Source: Numida meleagris
Lineage: Eukaryota > Chordata > Aves > Galliformes > Numididae
DNA length: 64,000 nucleotides
Reading direction: 5' to 3'
Assembly: GCF_002078875.1 (NCBI RefSeq)
Contig: NC_034414.1
Span: 15,062,084-15,126,083, forward strand
Shown: positions 49,792 to 63,400 of the stretch, piece by piece
Position numbering within the stretch: position 1 is the stretch's first letter
Layout of the letters: each line of letters starts with the position of its first letter
Notes under the pieces: generated by a model
Database searches by the model: none
Told to the model about the DNA's origin: nothing
What the model saw: the letters and a program-made list of their open reading frames with translations, nothing else
Made by a program: the position numbers and the translations under genes

Positions 49792-52700
49792 CTAAAAAAA
49801 ACAAAAATAGACAGGAAAAATAGTATTATTTTCTTTCCCTGTATAAAAGAAGTTTTTAGGCCAATAACAGAGGAGAGCAATTCTTCAATGGCTAGAAATT
49901 ACTAGCATTTCCAGAATAAACAAACATAATAGTCTATTCCAGACTTCAAATCTATCAATTTAGTGAAGACCGTGGAAATACAGATGAAGTTTTGACTGTT
50001 TTACAGTAACCATCAAACCACCACTCCACAAAAAATTTGAAAAATATTTTCTCAGAGCCTTCTTTTCTATATTTGTATGGTACGTGGTGTTACTGCCTAC
50101 TGACTGGACAGCTTGTATTTCTGTGACATTAAAAAAAAAACATGGTTCTTTTTTAGGCACGACCTCTCACAAAGTAATCAGCAAGTACTTTTATCTGAAT
50201 TCTGACCATTTTTTTGGCTACTGAGAGAGAGTTGCCAGAAGAACTTTAAACTCTGGGCCAGATATCTTACTTAATATGCTCTGTAGCTCTGCACATAGAT
50301 GAAGCAGAAATCTGTGCCACTGGGACAGAGAAACTTTGGAGAATGATCACCAGAGTCAATGAGACATTACTGGTAGCTAGGTGGTTGAACTAAACTGAAG
50401 TAATGAATGCATTAAGTAGAGGGTAAGTTTTCCATATCTACATACAGGTTTGCAGCTCTCCTCATTGAATGCAGGACAGGTAATCTCAGATGTGGAAGAA
50501 ATAAGCTGGTTCTTGAAACTTGTACAACTGTAAATGGTGCAGTTGTTGTAAGGATCATTTTTAAACTCTCCAGGCTGCAAGTGAAATACAAAATGTAATA
50601 GAAAAGGTGAAGGGAGCTCAAAGAGAAAGGTTCCTCTCTGAAAATGACTTTCATATTGTTTCTCAGCCAATTATTTTTAGGTCAACAGCAATTTTGAATA
50701 CAGAATTTTGTGCATATTGCAGTATGCCCAAGTGGACAGAATCTGCAGTTTTACATGGGATTTCCCTTGGGAAAAAAAAAATCCCTCTAAAGCACTTAGA
50801 GTACATTTGCAATACTAACAAAGTCATTTATACCCATGGATTTTACCTAGGGAAAGCTAAATACGGGGAATAAAACTGTTTCATATGCAGGCTTTTCTAA
50901 CATTCTTCAGTACCCAGAAACTAAACAACAGAGAAATTTTTAAGCTTCTAATCATCACTAAATAAATAAATAGATAAATAAATAAATAAATACACAAATA
51001 CCTTCCCATGATATTACTGGCTTGTCATTCCATAAAAAGCCTTTCAGAAAATTTGATTTCATTAATACTTCCTTCAGGCCAAAATATTGTTGATTAGTTT
51101 GTCTTTGCTTTAGGTATGTTGTTGACATTTCAGATGCAAAGTTACACAAAGCCTTTTCTTTGAAAAGATGAAGCTTATAAATTTGGTAGAGAGGCAACAT
51201 GTAGAGCATACTTACATTCAGTATAAGACTGGAACCATGTGATGTATGTACAATACACTTTGTCTGCACACATTTTCCACAACATTCACCTTCTACGTGT
51301 TGCCGTTCATATCCCTAGATATTAAAATTAGATAAAAATGACAGCACTGATAGATGCACTGTGGAGAAATAAGTGAAAACATACTAACCCATGAATTGAT
51401 TGTGCCTTGAAGCACACTCTAGAATTGTGCCTTTCTGTACCGGACTCCCACAAACAAAAGTAAAACAAGCAGGCTACAGGTGGAATTAACTGAAGCACTA
51501 TGGTAAGTATGCCTAAAAACTAAGTATCAATGCATTAGGTGCACTACAGACATTTCTTAGCTAATACTCTCAAGGTGAACTGGATACTGTCGGTTACACT
51601 GTCAAGCTACACAAAATAGATTGCTCAAGGACAGTCACCGCCCATGCTTTAGTTGGATGCTCGCTTTCTGCTCCCCATACATAACGTATGCAACTAATTG
51701 ATCACAATGTTTTTTATGTACGTGGGGTATTATCTTTGTTTGTTAATTTTGTTAGTTTTACATTTGTTACTTACTGGTTCACAATATGTGTCGCACGGAA
51801 TATGTTCACAGGAGATGACATTCAGTTGAGTGCTGATGTTAACTTCATTAGTGCAGTAGCAACTGTGACACTTATCAACAAAGACTGAGGAATTAGGCTA
51901 TAAATTTAAAGAAACAAAGGTTCTTATATTAATGAGATACAACATGTGACAGACATTTTTAATTCCCAAGAAACCTCTAAACCAAACAATGGAATAGGAA
52001 TCCATCATAAACACCACTGGAAAGATATTTGTCTAGCTGTTTATGATGACAATATATTTAACATTGATTGAAACTTCATGTCTTTACTGAAGTTCTATAT
52101 AGCAAAGATAAAATCAGATATTAAAAGCAAAGGAGTCATATAAACATATACAAGAAAATAGTTATTAAACCCTAAAGAAATTATTAGGGATCTATGTCTG
52201 CTCAGAATAATACTTCTGAAAGCAGAGTCTTAAAATTGAAATAAAGTGCTGACAATAAGCACAGTCTGACTTTTTAAAATGCATAAAAACTTCACTCTAA
52301 AGCCAAATCTCTCTCTGGTACTACCATTTAAAAACAACTGTCTATACACAGCAACCTTTCCAGAAAATATTTAAACACTGTTGAGCTGATAAATCCCTGA
52401 AAAAATTTGAAAATTTCTAGGGTATTGCTTCTACTGGTTAAACTTCCTTATAGCACTTCTGTTAAAGTATGCTGAATGGTCTTCTAAGCGTTTTCAGAAG
52501 ACTGCTGGAATATTGACTTACCAAGAACTCAGCATTCTGATGGACACAAACCTTCTTGGGAACTGTTAACAAGAAAGAAGTTAGGCAGTTACATCAGGGA
52601 GAAAAAGTCCTTACTCCACTCTAGTCACACTCATTTCTTCCACAATGAATTACAATGTTCATGTTCAAATACAGATGAGTAGCAGATGTGGCGTACATAA

Positions 52701-54421
52701 AGTACAAGAACAAATACTGAATGTGCAAAAGAGGAGGAAGATTTGATCCAACACACATAGTCCAGTTCCTAGCCAAGAATGTCCATGTAACAGTTACAAG
52801 GAATTCCCTGTATCAATTATCAACAATCTATCTTCTCCTGGATACATCAACAAGGACATTTTGCCAGGTTAAGCTGAGACCACAATCTCAGTAATTCTGT
52901 AGCCTTTTTTACGGGCATCTACAACCAGGAAAGCTGTGCTTGGGCTACACGAACTCTTATCTGATTTCACAGTTGTAATACCGTGGTATTAGTAAACAAA
53001 GTTAATAGTAACCAATTTATGGAATCTGACTGCATTTATTTCTGCTTTCATTAGGGTATTACATGCAGTCTCATTAAATCTAATACTAAATTACATAATA
53101 TATAATGCTAGTGCAGTGGAATTGCCAGGTCACAGCCTGAACCAGTACGTGAGCACCTGAGTGCCCGGAGCAGGAGAGCCCTGATCCACCCTTCTTCTCT
53201 CCCCCTTCCAGCCGTGCTTCTGGGATTGCATATGCACACAGAGCCTACACAGTTTGCCCCCCCTCCTTTTCCAGTGTGCCACAGTTCGAACCGGAAAAGG
53301 CTGCATTCCTCAGCTCACTCCTTTTTCCAGACTGCTGCCGGGAGGGGTGAGTTAATCCCTCTTTCTTTGATATCTTGTTCTATAGCGCCTGGATCTCAAA
53401 TAAAGGCTCTGTCATCGCCTAAGTTTGCTTTACAGCTAGTCATTTAAATATATTTCCAAAGAACTTACCACACTGGTACACAGGACAGCACTCATCACTG
53501 GGAATATAAGAATGAACTTCAAATCCCAGCGTACACTTGGGGGGTTGAGTTGTGCACAAACTTGTATTGCATTCTGGAAAAAAAAAAAAAAAGGAATAAC
53601 CCAGAAAGTACATTAAATCACAGGTAGGAAAAAGTATTTCTCAGAGTCCCCATTTAAGCAATATTTCATCACTAGGGAATATTCCAGACCCTCCGCAAAG
53701 AAACAAATTACACACGGAGGATGCATTTTTCCTAGTGAATCCAGGCACTGGATGGAGAACTGCACTCATATTTTTTTTTCCAGTGCATAGATACCATGTA
53801 TAAGAAAAGTATCACAATTGCTTGCAAAGAAACCCTGGATAATTGTTACAGTACTCTCTCTCTGCAAGACTGTAGGCAACTGTTGCAAAATGAAAACCAT
53901 ACAGCCGCAGATAATTCCGCAATCTAGCTGACTTTTACTTGGAAAAAAGAAAAAAAAATTGATTTGAAACTCAAGAACTGTAGATGCAGTTATGTTGAAT
54001 CCCAGAATAGAAAATTCCATTATGTTGTGTCACAGCAATATTAAAATGTATTTTATTTAACACTAGACAAACTGATTTAAAAAAACATATTATTTCTTGG
54101 CTCCCTACTTCAGGTCTCTGATGCTAAACTAGTTCTTTTCCTTTCTATTCCTAAAGAATAGGGAAAGATTAGAAACAAAAGCATTAACTCACTGCAAGTG
54201 ACAATGGGGCAGCAGGGATCTTCAGGGTTGACTTCAATGACTTCATAGAAGCCTTTCCCAGAACAACTCCTCTTATTTTGTTCGGGACATTTGTGAGGTT
54301 CACATACAATGCCATTTCCACCTTCCAGGCAAATGCAGTCCTGGCAGTCTGCTGTAAACTTTTCTCCAAACTGTTATTAAAGAAAATGAAGTGAGTGATT
54401 CCATAGCTACCAATTAAAAAG

Positions 54422-54475
<54 letters not shown>

Positions 54476-57400
54476 AATGAAAAGGTAGAGAACCACAAAA
54501 CTGCACCAGACTACTTTCTTCTCCCCACACCCAACCTTGCCTTGGAATAAAAAGCAAATGTCAGCGTACCTCTCTTGGTATCATATCAAATCCAACACAG
54601 CCTGTGAAAATATCAAAATAAATATCCATTACTACTCACGTAACAGTAGACATCTTCACCATATGTTGTATGAATACCACATACAGTCAGATCTATGTTA
54701 TATGCCTCAGAACAAAATAAAGAAGAAACAAATATGTACCCAGTTGAAGCAGTAAAACTCACCACAGGTATTTACACAGACATCCACACCAGAGTCAAAC
54801 AGCATTGTACCATTAGGACAGAAACAGCCTTCCACTTGTTTAACTGAAGTTTCATTTTGCGCACTGTATGAGACAAAATGTTCAGAGGAAAATCCTTATT
54901 ACCACAGGCACACTGAGGAAGGTTAAGCTGAATAACCATTAACTGAAAATACAGGTGCAAATAATTTGTACTTCTGAGACTCAGAAGATGTCAGTGTTTG
55001 TGTTTGGTTTAGTCAAACAACATAAAATGCACAGGCATCTATATTTAGGATCAAGAGAACAGTGGTAACAAATAAGATAGTCAGTGTCTGGAGGTTGGTT
55101 GATTTCTCTCAGCCACATGTGCTTCTGATATGGCTGAACAGTTGTATGAGATGTAACTAACAGTGGAGGAATTCTTTACCTTGACTTGCAGGTTGTCTCT
55201 CGAATAGGACCACATGCTCTATATTCTTTATGTTTGGGACATTCATAAGCTGGAACAGGAGAATAAAAAAAAAAGAGGAAGAGCACAGTAAGAATATCAT
55301 ACAAAGTTCTCATGACTTTATGCCAAGAAGTTAATGTTTAACAATCTCAAGAAGCAAAGAGGTTAAACAGATGTCATGCAATTTTGCCACAGAGATATAG
55401 AATCATAGTTTACATTTAAGGAGATAAAGCCAGGAATCTATATCTCAGTTACAATTTTTTTCATAATTTGGGTCTCTTTTGTATAAGTTCTCAAAGGGGA
55501 ATGTATTCCTACCCTCCCATTCTCTTTTGATTACACTAAACAAATGAGTGATCTGTCAATACCTGCAAAATACATAGTTCACTGTGTGAAAAAAAAAGAG
55601 ATGCATCTACTAATACAGGTGTTTCTGATACATCATACATTCTGATACATATTTTTGCAGGCTCACTTATCACTCCTATTGTTAAAACCTGAAAATAACT
55701 TGTAGAAATTATTTATTGGTGTGATTTATTGATGTCTTAATTGCTCAGAAAGAAATATGACCTATCATTAGGATATTATCATAGAATGGTTTGGGTTGGA
55801 GGGACCCTTAAAGATCATCTTGTCCAATTCCCTGACATGGGCAGGTACATCTTTCACTAGATCAGGTTGTCCTGTTAAACTGAGCTTTGAACACTTCCAA
55901 TGATAGTGCATCCACAACTTTTCTGGGCAGCCTAATCTACTGTCTCACCATACTCATCATCAAACATTTTTTCCCTATATACAATCTAAAGCTACCGTCT
56001 TTCAGTTTAAAACTATCACCCCTTGTCCTGTTACTACAGGCCTTGGTAAAAAGTCTTTCCCCCTCTTTCTTATTCACTGTTTTTATTTACAGAAAGGCTG
56101 CAATAAGGTCTCCCCATTGCCTTCTTCTCCTGGCTGAACAACCCCAGTTCTCTCAGACTTTTCACAAAAGAGGTGCTCCAACCCTTTGATCATTTTTGCA
56201 GCCTTCCTCTTGACCCACTCTACCAGGTTCATGTCTTTCTCATACAAGGCACTCCAGGACTGGATGCAGTAATCCAGGTGCAGTATTCCATCACCTTGTG
56301 TGTACTGATACTGGGGATTGTTCTGACCCAGGTACAGGACATTATACTAGGCCTCAATGAATTTCATGAGGCTCCCATGGGCCCACAGCATAAGCATGTT
56401 AGGGTCCATCTGGATGGCATCCCTTCCCTCTGGCATATCAGCTGCACCACTCAGCTTGGTATCACCTGCAAACTTACTGAAGGTGCATTCAATCCCACTA
56501 TCTATATCACTGATTAGCACTGGTACTTTTCCTAGCTACCATGACTTTTCAAATCTGATGGAGTGTGGTTTAGCAACTACATCAGCCAATTCCCTTTGGG
56601 ATACACTTTGTCAGGTTTCATGGACTTGTGTATATTCCAGTTCGACAGATGGTCTCAAACCTGCTCTTCTATCACAATGGAAAGGACTTTGATACCCCAG
56701 TCCCTGCCTTGAGGTTCAGGGACTTAAGAGATGTTGGAAGAGCGACTGCCAGTGAAAAGTGAGGCTTTTCTGACCAGCAATACCTGTAGAAGCCTATCTT
56801 ACCATTCTTCACATTCTTTGCTAAATTCAGCACTGATTATCCCTTAGCTTTCCTGATTCCACCTAAGCACTGTCCCTGTGTACTTCCCAGGGCACATGAC
56901 ATCAGTTCCACTGCCTATGCATTTCCTACTTGCCTATCAGTTCAGTAAGAAGACAGACATCCCAACAGATGCCACTCACTGTTGGAAAGCCCTGGTTGCT
57001 GGAGCTCTATAGTGGCTGTTTCTGTGCAGATCTCCGTGGTTTGAAGTTTCAGCTGGGGCAGCCAGCATTCCCACACTCTCACTTAGCCCTCTCGTGAGAC
57101 CTGCTGTGTGCCAGCCAGCTCCTCCAAACACACAGCCTGAAGAGGGCAGTGGCTCAGAAAGCTCCTCAGATGCCCCCCAGGCACATTGCAAGCTTCAGCA
57201 GCTACTGCTGCTGCTAGCACCAGCTTCCTGTGATTTGAATTGAAATGGCTGAAATATAAGTTCAATATAAGACTCCCTAACAGTTCATGATAAATGGCCA
57301 AATACTTACAGCAAACACCATTGGTATGACTTCTCCAGTCAATGCAGACATTTTGATCGGCACAGATGGCTGCATAGATCTGCAGACTTGAGCATTCCAG

Positions 57401-60400
57401 GTCTAAGTCGGGAAGTGTACAACTATCAAAAACGCAAGCTGCATAGTACCTATCAGGCTTAACAACTTCATGGCACTTCTCAAACACACTAAAAACAGAA
57501 ACATACATCAATATTAGTTGCTAAGTAATACATAAATTCTCCCATGTGCTTAGCATGTTATTTTGTGGCAAAAGTGACACTTAAGGAGATGTGAACAAAG
57601 ACTGAACTAACAGATTTCCACTAATCTATTTGACTAGATTGTAACCTTCCAAATTATTTTAAAATATTCTCCTCTCATCTACAGAACACCCAGGCACCAG
57701 TATTTTCACTCTAGGAGCTGCATGAATATTATCAAGTGTAGTCATCAAATATATTTCAAACTAGATTTTACTTGAGTTACTTTTTAATTCAGACAGTAGG
57801 TTCAAAAAACTAAGATTTTTTTTTTCAGTTGGTCTCTTTGTTGCTAGTGAACATCAGCAAAGACCAGAGAGTAGGACAGTGGAAGGCAGCACAAAAGAAT
57901 GTGAGAGCATCAAGTAAGGTTATCGTAGCAGCCAGAGGGTTGAGAGTAAAATATATCAACAAAAGATGACATCTAGAAGCAGCAAAAGAAATTTAAGAAA
58001 GCCAAGAAACCCAGAGCTACAAAGAGCTACAAAGAACTACAAGAGATGGAAGACTAGTTAGAAAGATTTTTATTGAGAAATGAACCCTAAAACGGTCACT
58101 ACACTTGAAAATCAAATGCTTATAAACACCAGAGAAATGCCTACCTTCCCCAAAGAAGCTCACAGAGGGAAGATTCTTTGCAAGGCTGCCCTGCTGTTGT
58201 GCTAGGTGCTTTTGTGGGAATTAGGCCTGGAGAACACTGTGGTTTGGAGAGATCAACAACTTGCCAGTGATCTGCCATGGTTTCACAGCTTTCTGCAATA
58301 TTTCCATTTGGCAACCTGCAGTCATCTGCCGTGTTGTTATTGCAAATGCCTAAAATGGGTAAGAGGAGAAAGAATTGACTCAGATTCATTATCAAATGCC
58401 ATTCATCTTTGTGGTAGGGCTATCATTTACCTGTAGTGTTCTGAAAGTACAAAAAACCATAATAAGCCTTACCACACTGTCCTTGAGTGTTGTTTCCAAA
58501 CAGGCTGTAGGGCATTCTGATAGAAAATGACAAGCCATTGAAGGTCACATTCATTTTAAGTTCGGGAATTTCCACTACACGATTTATGCCTGACTCATAG
58601 ATGCTCAAGCCGAATTTCTTATAAGGCAAAGCCACAGCCTGTTTGTTTACAGTCACCTAGTAATTAAAACAAAAAAAGAGACATACATTTCATTTGACTT
58701 TAGAAAACAATCAATTGTTCATTACTTTGCATGGGAGATAAAAATGTAAAGACTTATAGTTTATAACAAATGTCCCTGGTTTTCCTTATATGATACTGGA
58801 AAGCTAAACTTGCCTTCTCCAAGCCAAAAAGTCTTATCAGCCATTAATAAATTAGAATACATTTTGTAGTTTAAACACACTACAAATTTATTAGGGTGAC
58901 TATGGCATTGAGTACTGCCTAATGCAGCCCAGGATACTATTAACCTTCTTTTGTGGCAAGGGTGCATTTACTGCAACCTAATTTTTAATAATGCTACACA
59001 GACATGTTCAAAGCAAAGTCGACAAAAGTCTAAAAACAAACACTTCTCACTCAATTTTGAAACCCCAAAGTTGGGAATGATATTTACCAATTAAACACAT
59101 AAGAGTCTCTTCTCTGAAAAATTGAAGAAGTAACACCAGTCAAAGCTAGTAACAATTGCTTTTTAAAATGCTTAAGCCCAGTTCTTCAATTGCAATGTCT
59201 AGTTTACACTGTATTCTCCCAATCAAAATCTAATCTTTTCCTTTCTTACACCAATTGTCAGTTAATTTATTTTATAACCTCAACTCTTAGCAATTCATCC
59301 ATGTTTATGTATTTGTGAGAGAGAACACACTGCAAAGATTCGTAATAAAAAAGGGAAGGAGTTGTTGCAATTTTTCCCAGTATTCAGATACGCAACCCTT
59401 CAATGCAGTACTAATTAATAAACCAGAATGGATTAAAATCTAAAACACACATTCAACTTCTAATTTTTTCCTAATGTTGTGAATGTAATGATGAGATTCA
59501 CGATTTATTACTATTGCTGTCAATAAATCAAAGGTAACTTTTTCCAATACCTCCACTTCCACAGTATTTGGTTTCACTGTTACAATGCGCACTTCCTGAG
59601 TCTCATGTCTCACAATGAGCGCTCGTGGACAGGAAACTACATCCCGTGTGTCACAATGGTAGTTATCAATGTAGACACCAAAGTTGTCAACTGTTTTTTC
59701 AATCTCTTCCACAAGAACATATGTGCAATTCCCTTGATAGCTGTAGTACAATCCATCAAAAGTCATATAATGTGGGTCTCCCCAGCCAGTGCAGTAGCCT
59801 GCAAAAACATACAGCCAGGTTAGCTACTTATGGGAACATCCATAATGTGATCAGACTACAAACAAAATCTGTAGGTGTGGGATTCATCTACTCTAACTGT
59901 AAGAATTTAAAGTATATCTGTCAATGCACGAGCACTTTTCTAGAACTTATCAACAACAGAAAAAAACCCAGAGACTTGCAAGGCACTGTTTATCTAACTT
60001 ATTTCTGAATGACAACAGAGAATAGGATTAATCATGCCCTAGAAGTACCTTTTACAGATTGCTTAAACAACTAACTTATATGCAGATTTGTAGCATATAG
60101 ATGTCTGCATCTGGACATTTAAAACCTATCTTAGGAGAACAATTTGTTCTACTGGCAAAACAGTTGCGTAAAAATGATAGAAATCAAAGTAAAATCCCCC
60201 AGTTAGCTAAAAAGAACCAATGAAGCACTCTAAACAGACTAACACAGAGTTGAGTCTGAGTAGCACACCTTGCACAATATTTGTCCCCAATAAACATTAC
60301 TGCTCTTCACAATTGTACTGTTCCCACAGGAAATACAATATTCCACAAAATATTATACTTACAATCACACTCCCAATGCCAGCAGCATAGATCATCATCC

Positions 60401-63400
60401 ATGACTTGCACAGGAGCAAGCCCATTGGAACAGGTGGGTTTAGGAGGTGGCTCACAGATTACTGGAACGAGCACAATAGTATTGTTTTCTACACATATAG
60501 CCTCAGTGCAGTTACACAGCCAAAATGACTCCCCTGGCTGTGTTAGGAAAGAGAAAAAAAGAGAGAGCCTTATGAAGCAGTCAGATTGAGTCAGACTACT
60601 AACATTTATGCCTGAATAACTTCTACAGAGTTTTAAAGCACCATGTGTTTACTGGCAATTTTCTTCCCAGAAGTCTGAAACTGGGAAAGAACAGCATTCA
60701 GCACCATTAAGGCCTGAAAGCTAGATTTGTTTAAAGTTGCTGAGTTAAAAGCATAATTTTAACAGCTAAGCCAGTAACCAAAAAGGGGAATTGTTTTTTT
60801 CAGTTTCATTTGTCTAAGTTAGATATCTAATTTCATAACCTAGATTCCCCTCTAGATCAACAGGGAAACATAGGATATGATCAAGTCTGTTCCACAGATG
60901 TCTCCTGAGGCTACAGTGAAACCCAGCTATTTGGGGTGTAATGTATCAGATAACTATATGCATGCATTGTGTATGTAAGCATTTTTTTATATCTTGCCTG
61001 AGTTTCTTAGCCACTCATAATTTTTAACCATGCAAAACTAGAACTCTGAAAACTTTAGAATTGGAGTGAAAATTCATTAAATGCTGTGATCTGTTTCAAA
61101 GTTAGCTCTTGAAATCTGTCTACGACCAAGATACACATTGTTCAGCTCTCTGTTTTCTTGGGCTATACTGTACAACAAACTTCTCAACACGTACCAAACC
61201 TATTAAAAAGCATAAATAAGCGAAGAGAGTTTAGTGTCTCTTAGCCCTTGGTTTCCTCCTCAGAAACGCTTTTGATGAAAAAGGATTGAGCTGTAATAAC
61301 ACCTCGAAGAAAGATTTTAAAAAACTATCCATCCCTGAAGAACTAATACCAGTATAAACAATATAAAATAAAAATTTACTGGAAGTCAAACTGATACCCA
61401 AGAAAACAGGACCAAACAAAATGAACAGACAACTAATTTCTACCCAGATTAATACACACACTCTAAATATGTACCTAGACTCCTTCCAAAGCACAATTAT
61501 AAAAATAAACAAAATTAAATTCACTAACCGCGTAAGTTTCATTAGGTGAAATAGTACAATTAGAGCCAGAACTGGCAGTTGAACTTAAAGTACTCAGTGT
61601 AGTAACTGTGCTATATGTAGAGCTTCCTGAAACAGTGACTGTACTGGATGTTGGAGTTGTCCCAGAAGTACTAGCTGAACCAGAGGAAACAATTTCAGAC
61701 GTGGTAATGGTGGTGGCAGTGACAGTACTAGAAGAGCTAGAGGTTGTTCCTGAAGTGGTGGTAAAAGACTTCGTAGGAGTTGTTCCAGATGTCGTGACTG
61801 TCGAGGGGATTGTAGAAACTGAAGGTGGTGACGTACTGCCTGCAGTTTGTGTGCTAATGGGTGTAGAAACTGAAGCTGTCGAAGAGCCCTCCCTCACAGT
61901 GGTTGGAACTTCAGTGCCAAAAGTACCTGTAAGAATAGTACAGCAGTAAGAAGAAGTTCCTGAGAGAACAAACAGTTAAAGACTTAGTACCTGCTCAGAT
62001 GTCATACAAAAAGCACGAAGCAAGGGAGCTCATGGAAAAAGACAACTCCCTGTGAAAGGAAACATGAGACAGCACGTCTATACAAGTAAATCCAGTCACT
62101 AGGCTCCAATACAACTAGGCAAACTCTGCTCTATACACCTCTCACGTCATGAAAACCAAACTACCATACTTATTCTTGCAGAGCCATTTCTCTCCAACTG
62201 CATTTCCAACCTTCACATGAGTCCATGCCACAGGCCGGAAGGCAGGCTCCTTCAAAATGGCTGTCAACAAGCATTTTGGGAACGCTCCATGATACAGACA
62301 AGTCTGCCATAAAAAGAAAACACTTACGCTCTTTCTGCAAGACGCGAAGATGCACATGGCTGACAGAGAAGCACTGGCAGCACTGTAAGAACAGAGGACT
62401 AACGCCGGGGAAGGAAAGGCAGAAGGTCTCAAAAGACATGACCTAAAAGTATCTGAAAACCACTGTGCCTGCAATGAAAGCACTCTGCCCTTACACGAGA
62501 CGCCTCACAGGGGAATTTTCTCGCAGGATGAATGACAACATATCACAGCAGCAACAGGAAGACTTCCCAGCACACCACTGGCCGCCAAAGACAACCTGCT
62601 GACCCTAGGTGAAAAATCTCCTCGGAGGACAGGCGGTGCCAGGGAACAAGGGACCTTCTGCCCAGGACAAACACACTCTGCTCACCATCAAGCAAGCTGG
62701 AGGACTAGCTCTGGGCTCATGCTCTTTGAAGGAACATTCAGCAATTACTCGNNNNNNNNNNNNNNNNNNNNNNNNNNNNNNNNNNNNNNNNNNNNNNNNN
62801 NNNNNNNNNNNNNNNNNNNNNNNNNNNNNNNNNNNNNNNNNNNNNNNNNNNCGTGCATTGTACTGTAGATGGACATCAGTAAAAGTAAATAATTAGGAAC
62901 TACAGATTCACTAGAAGGAGGTGATAACACATGTGAGGATCACGCAATTGTTGTTGGTGATAAGTGCCATGCTTCCATCTGAAGACTATCCCATGAAACC
63001 CTCCAGGGAAAGCATGGTTTTCCCAGAAGAAAAATGACATGTCAGGGGCAGAAAAGAACGTAGGGCTAGCAGCAGAAGAGAGGGAATAAGGTAAGAAAAG
63101 CCACGACCCAAAAGAACCTGAAACACAAGTGTCACAAAAATAAGCTCCATGCCATATCAAAACAGGCTTCCCACTGAAGATGTCCTCCCCAGCAGAAGGA
63201 CACCACCTCAAAGCAGCAAACGCAAGACTTCCTGCAAGACCAAAGCACGTTCTAGCAGGCTAGAGGATGAAATATTTTCTGCAGAGCCCTGCAGAGGAAG
63301 GGAACAAGAGACTTTCTGCCCAAGACCAATGCATTCTTCTCATGGCAAAACAGAAAGCTTGAGGGCTAGCTTCGGGAATATGTTCATTAAACAAAGGTTT

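Noticed and set aside
61608..61949. Plus-strand open frame rich in Val and Glu
   Set aside because: Antisense of the Ser/Thr-rich MUC2 exon; Thr codons ACN read as valine-type codons on the other strand.
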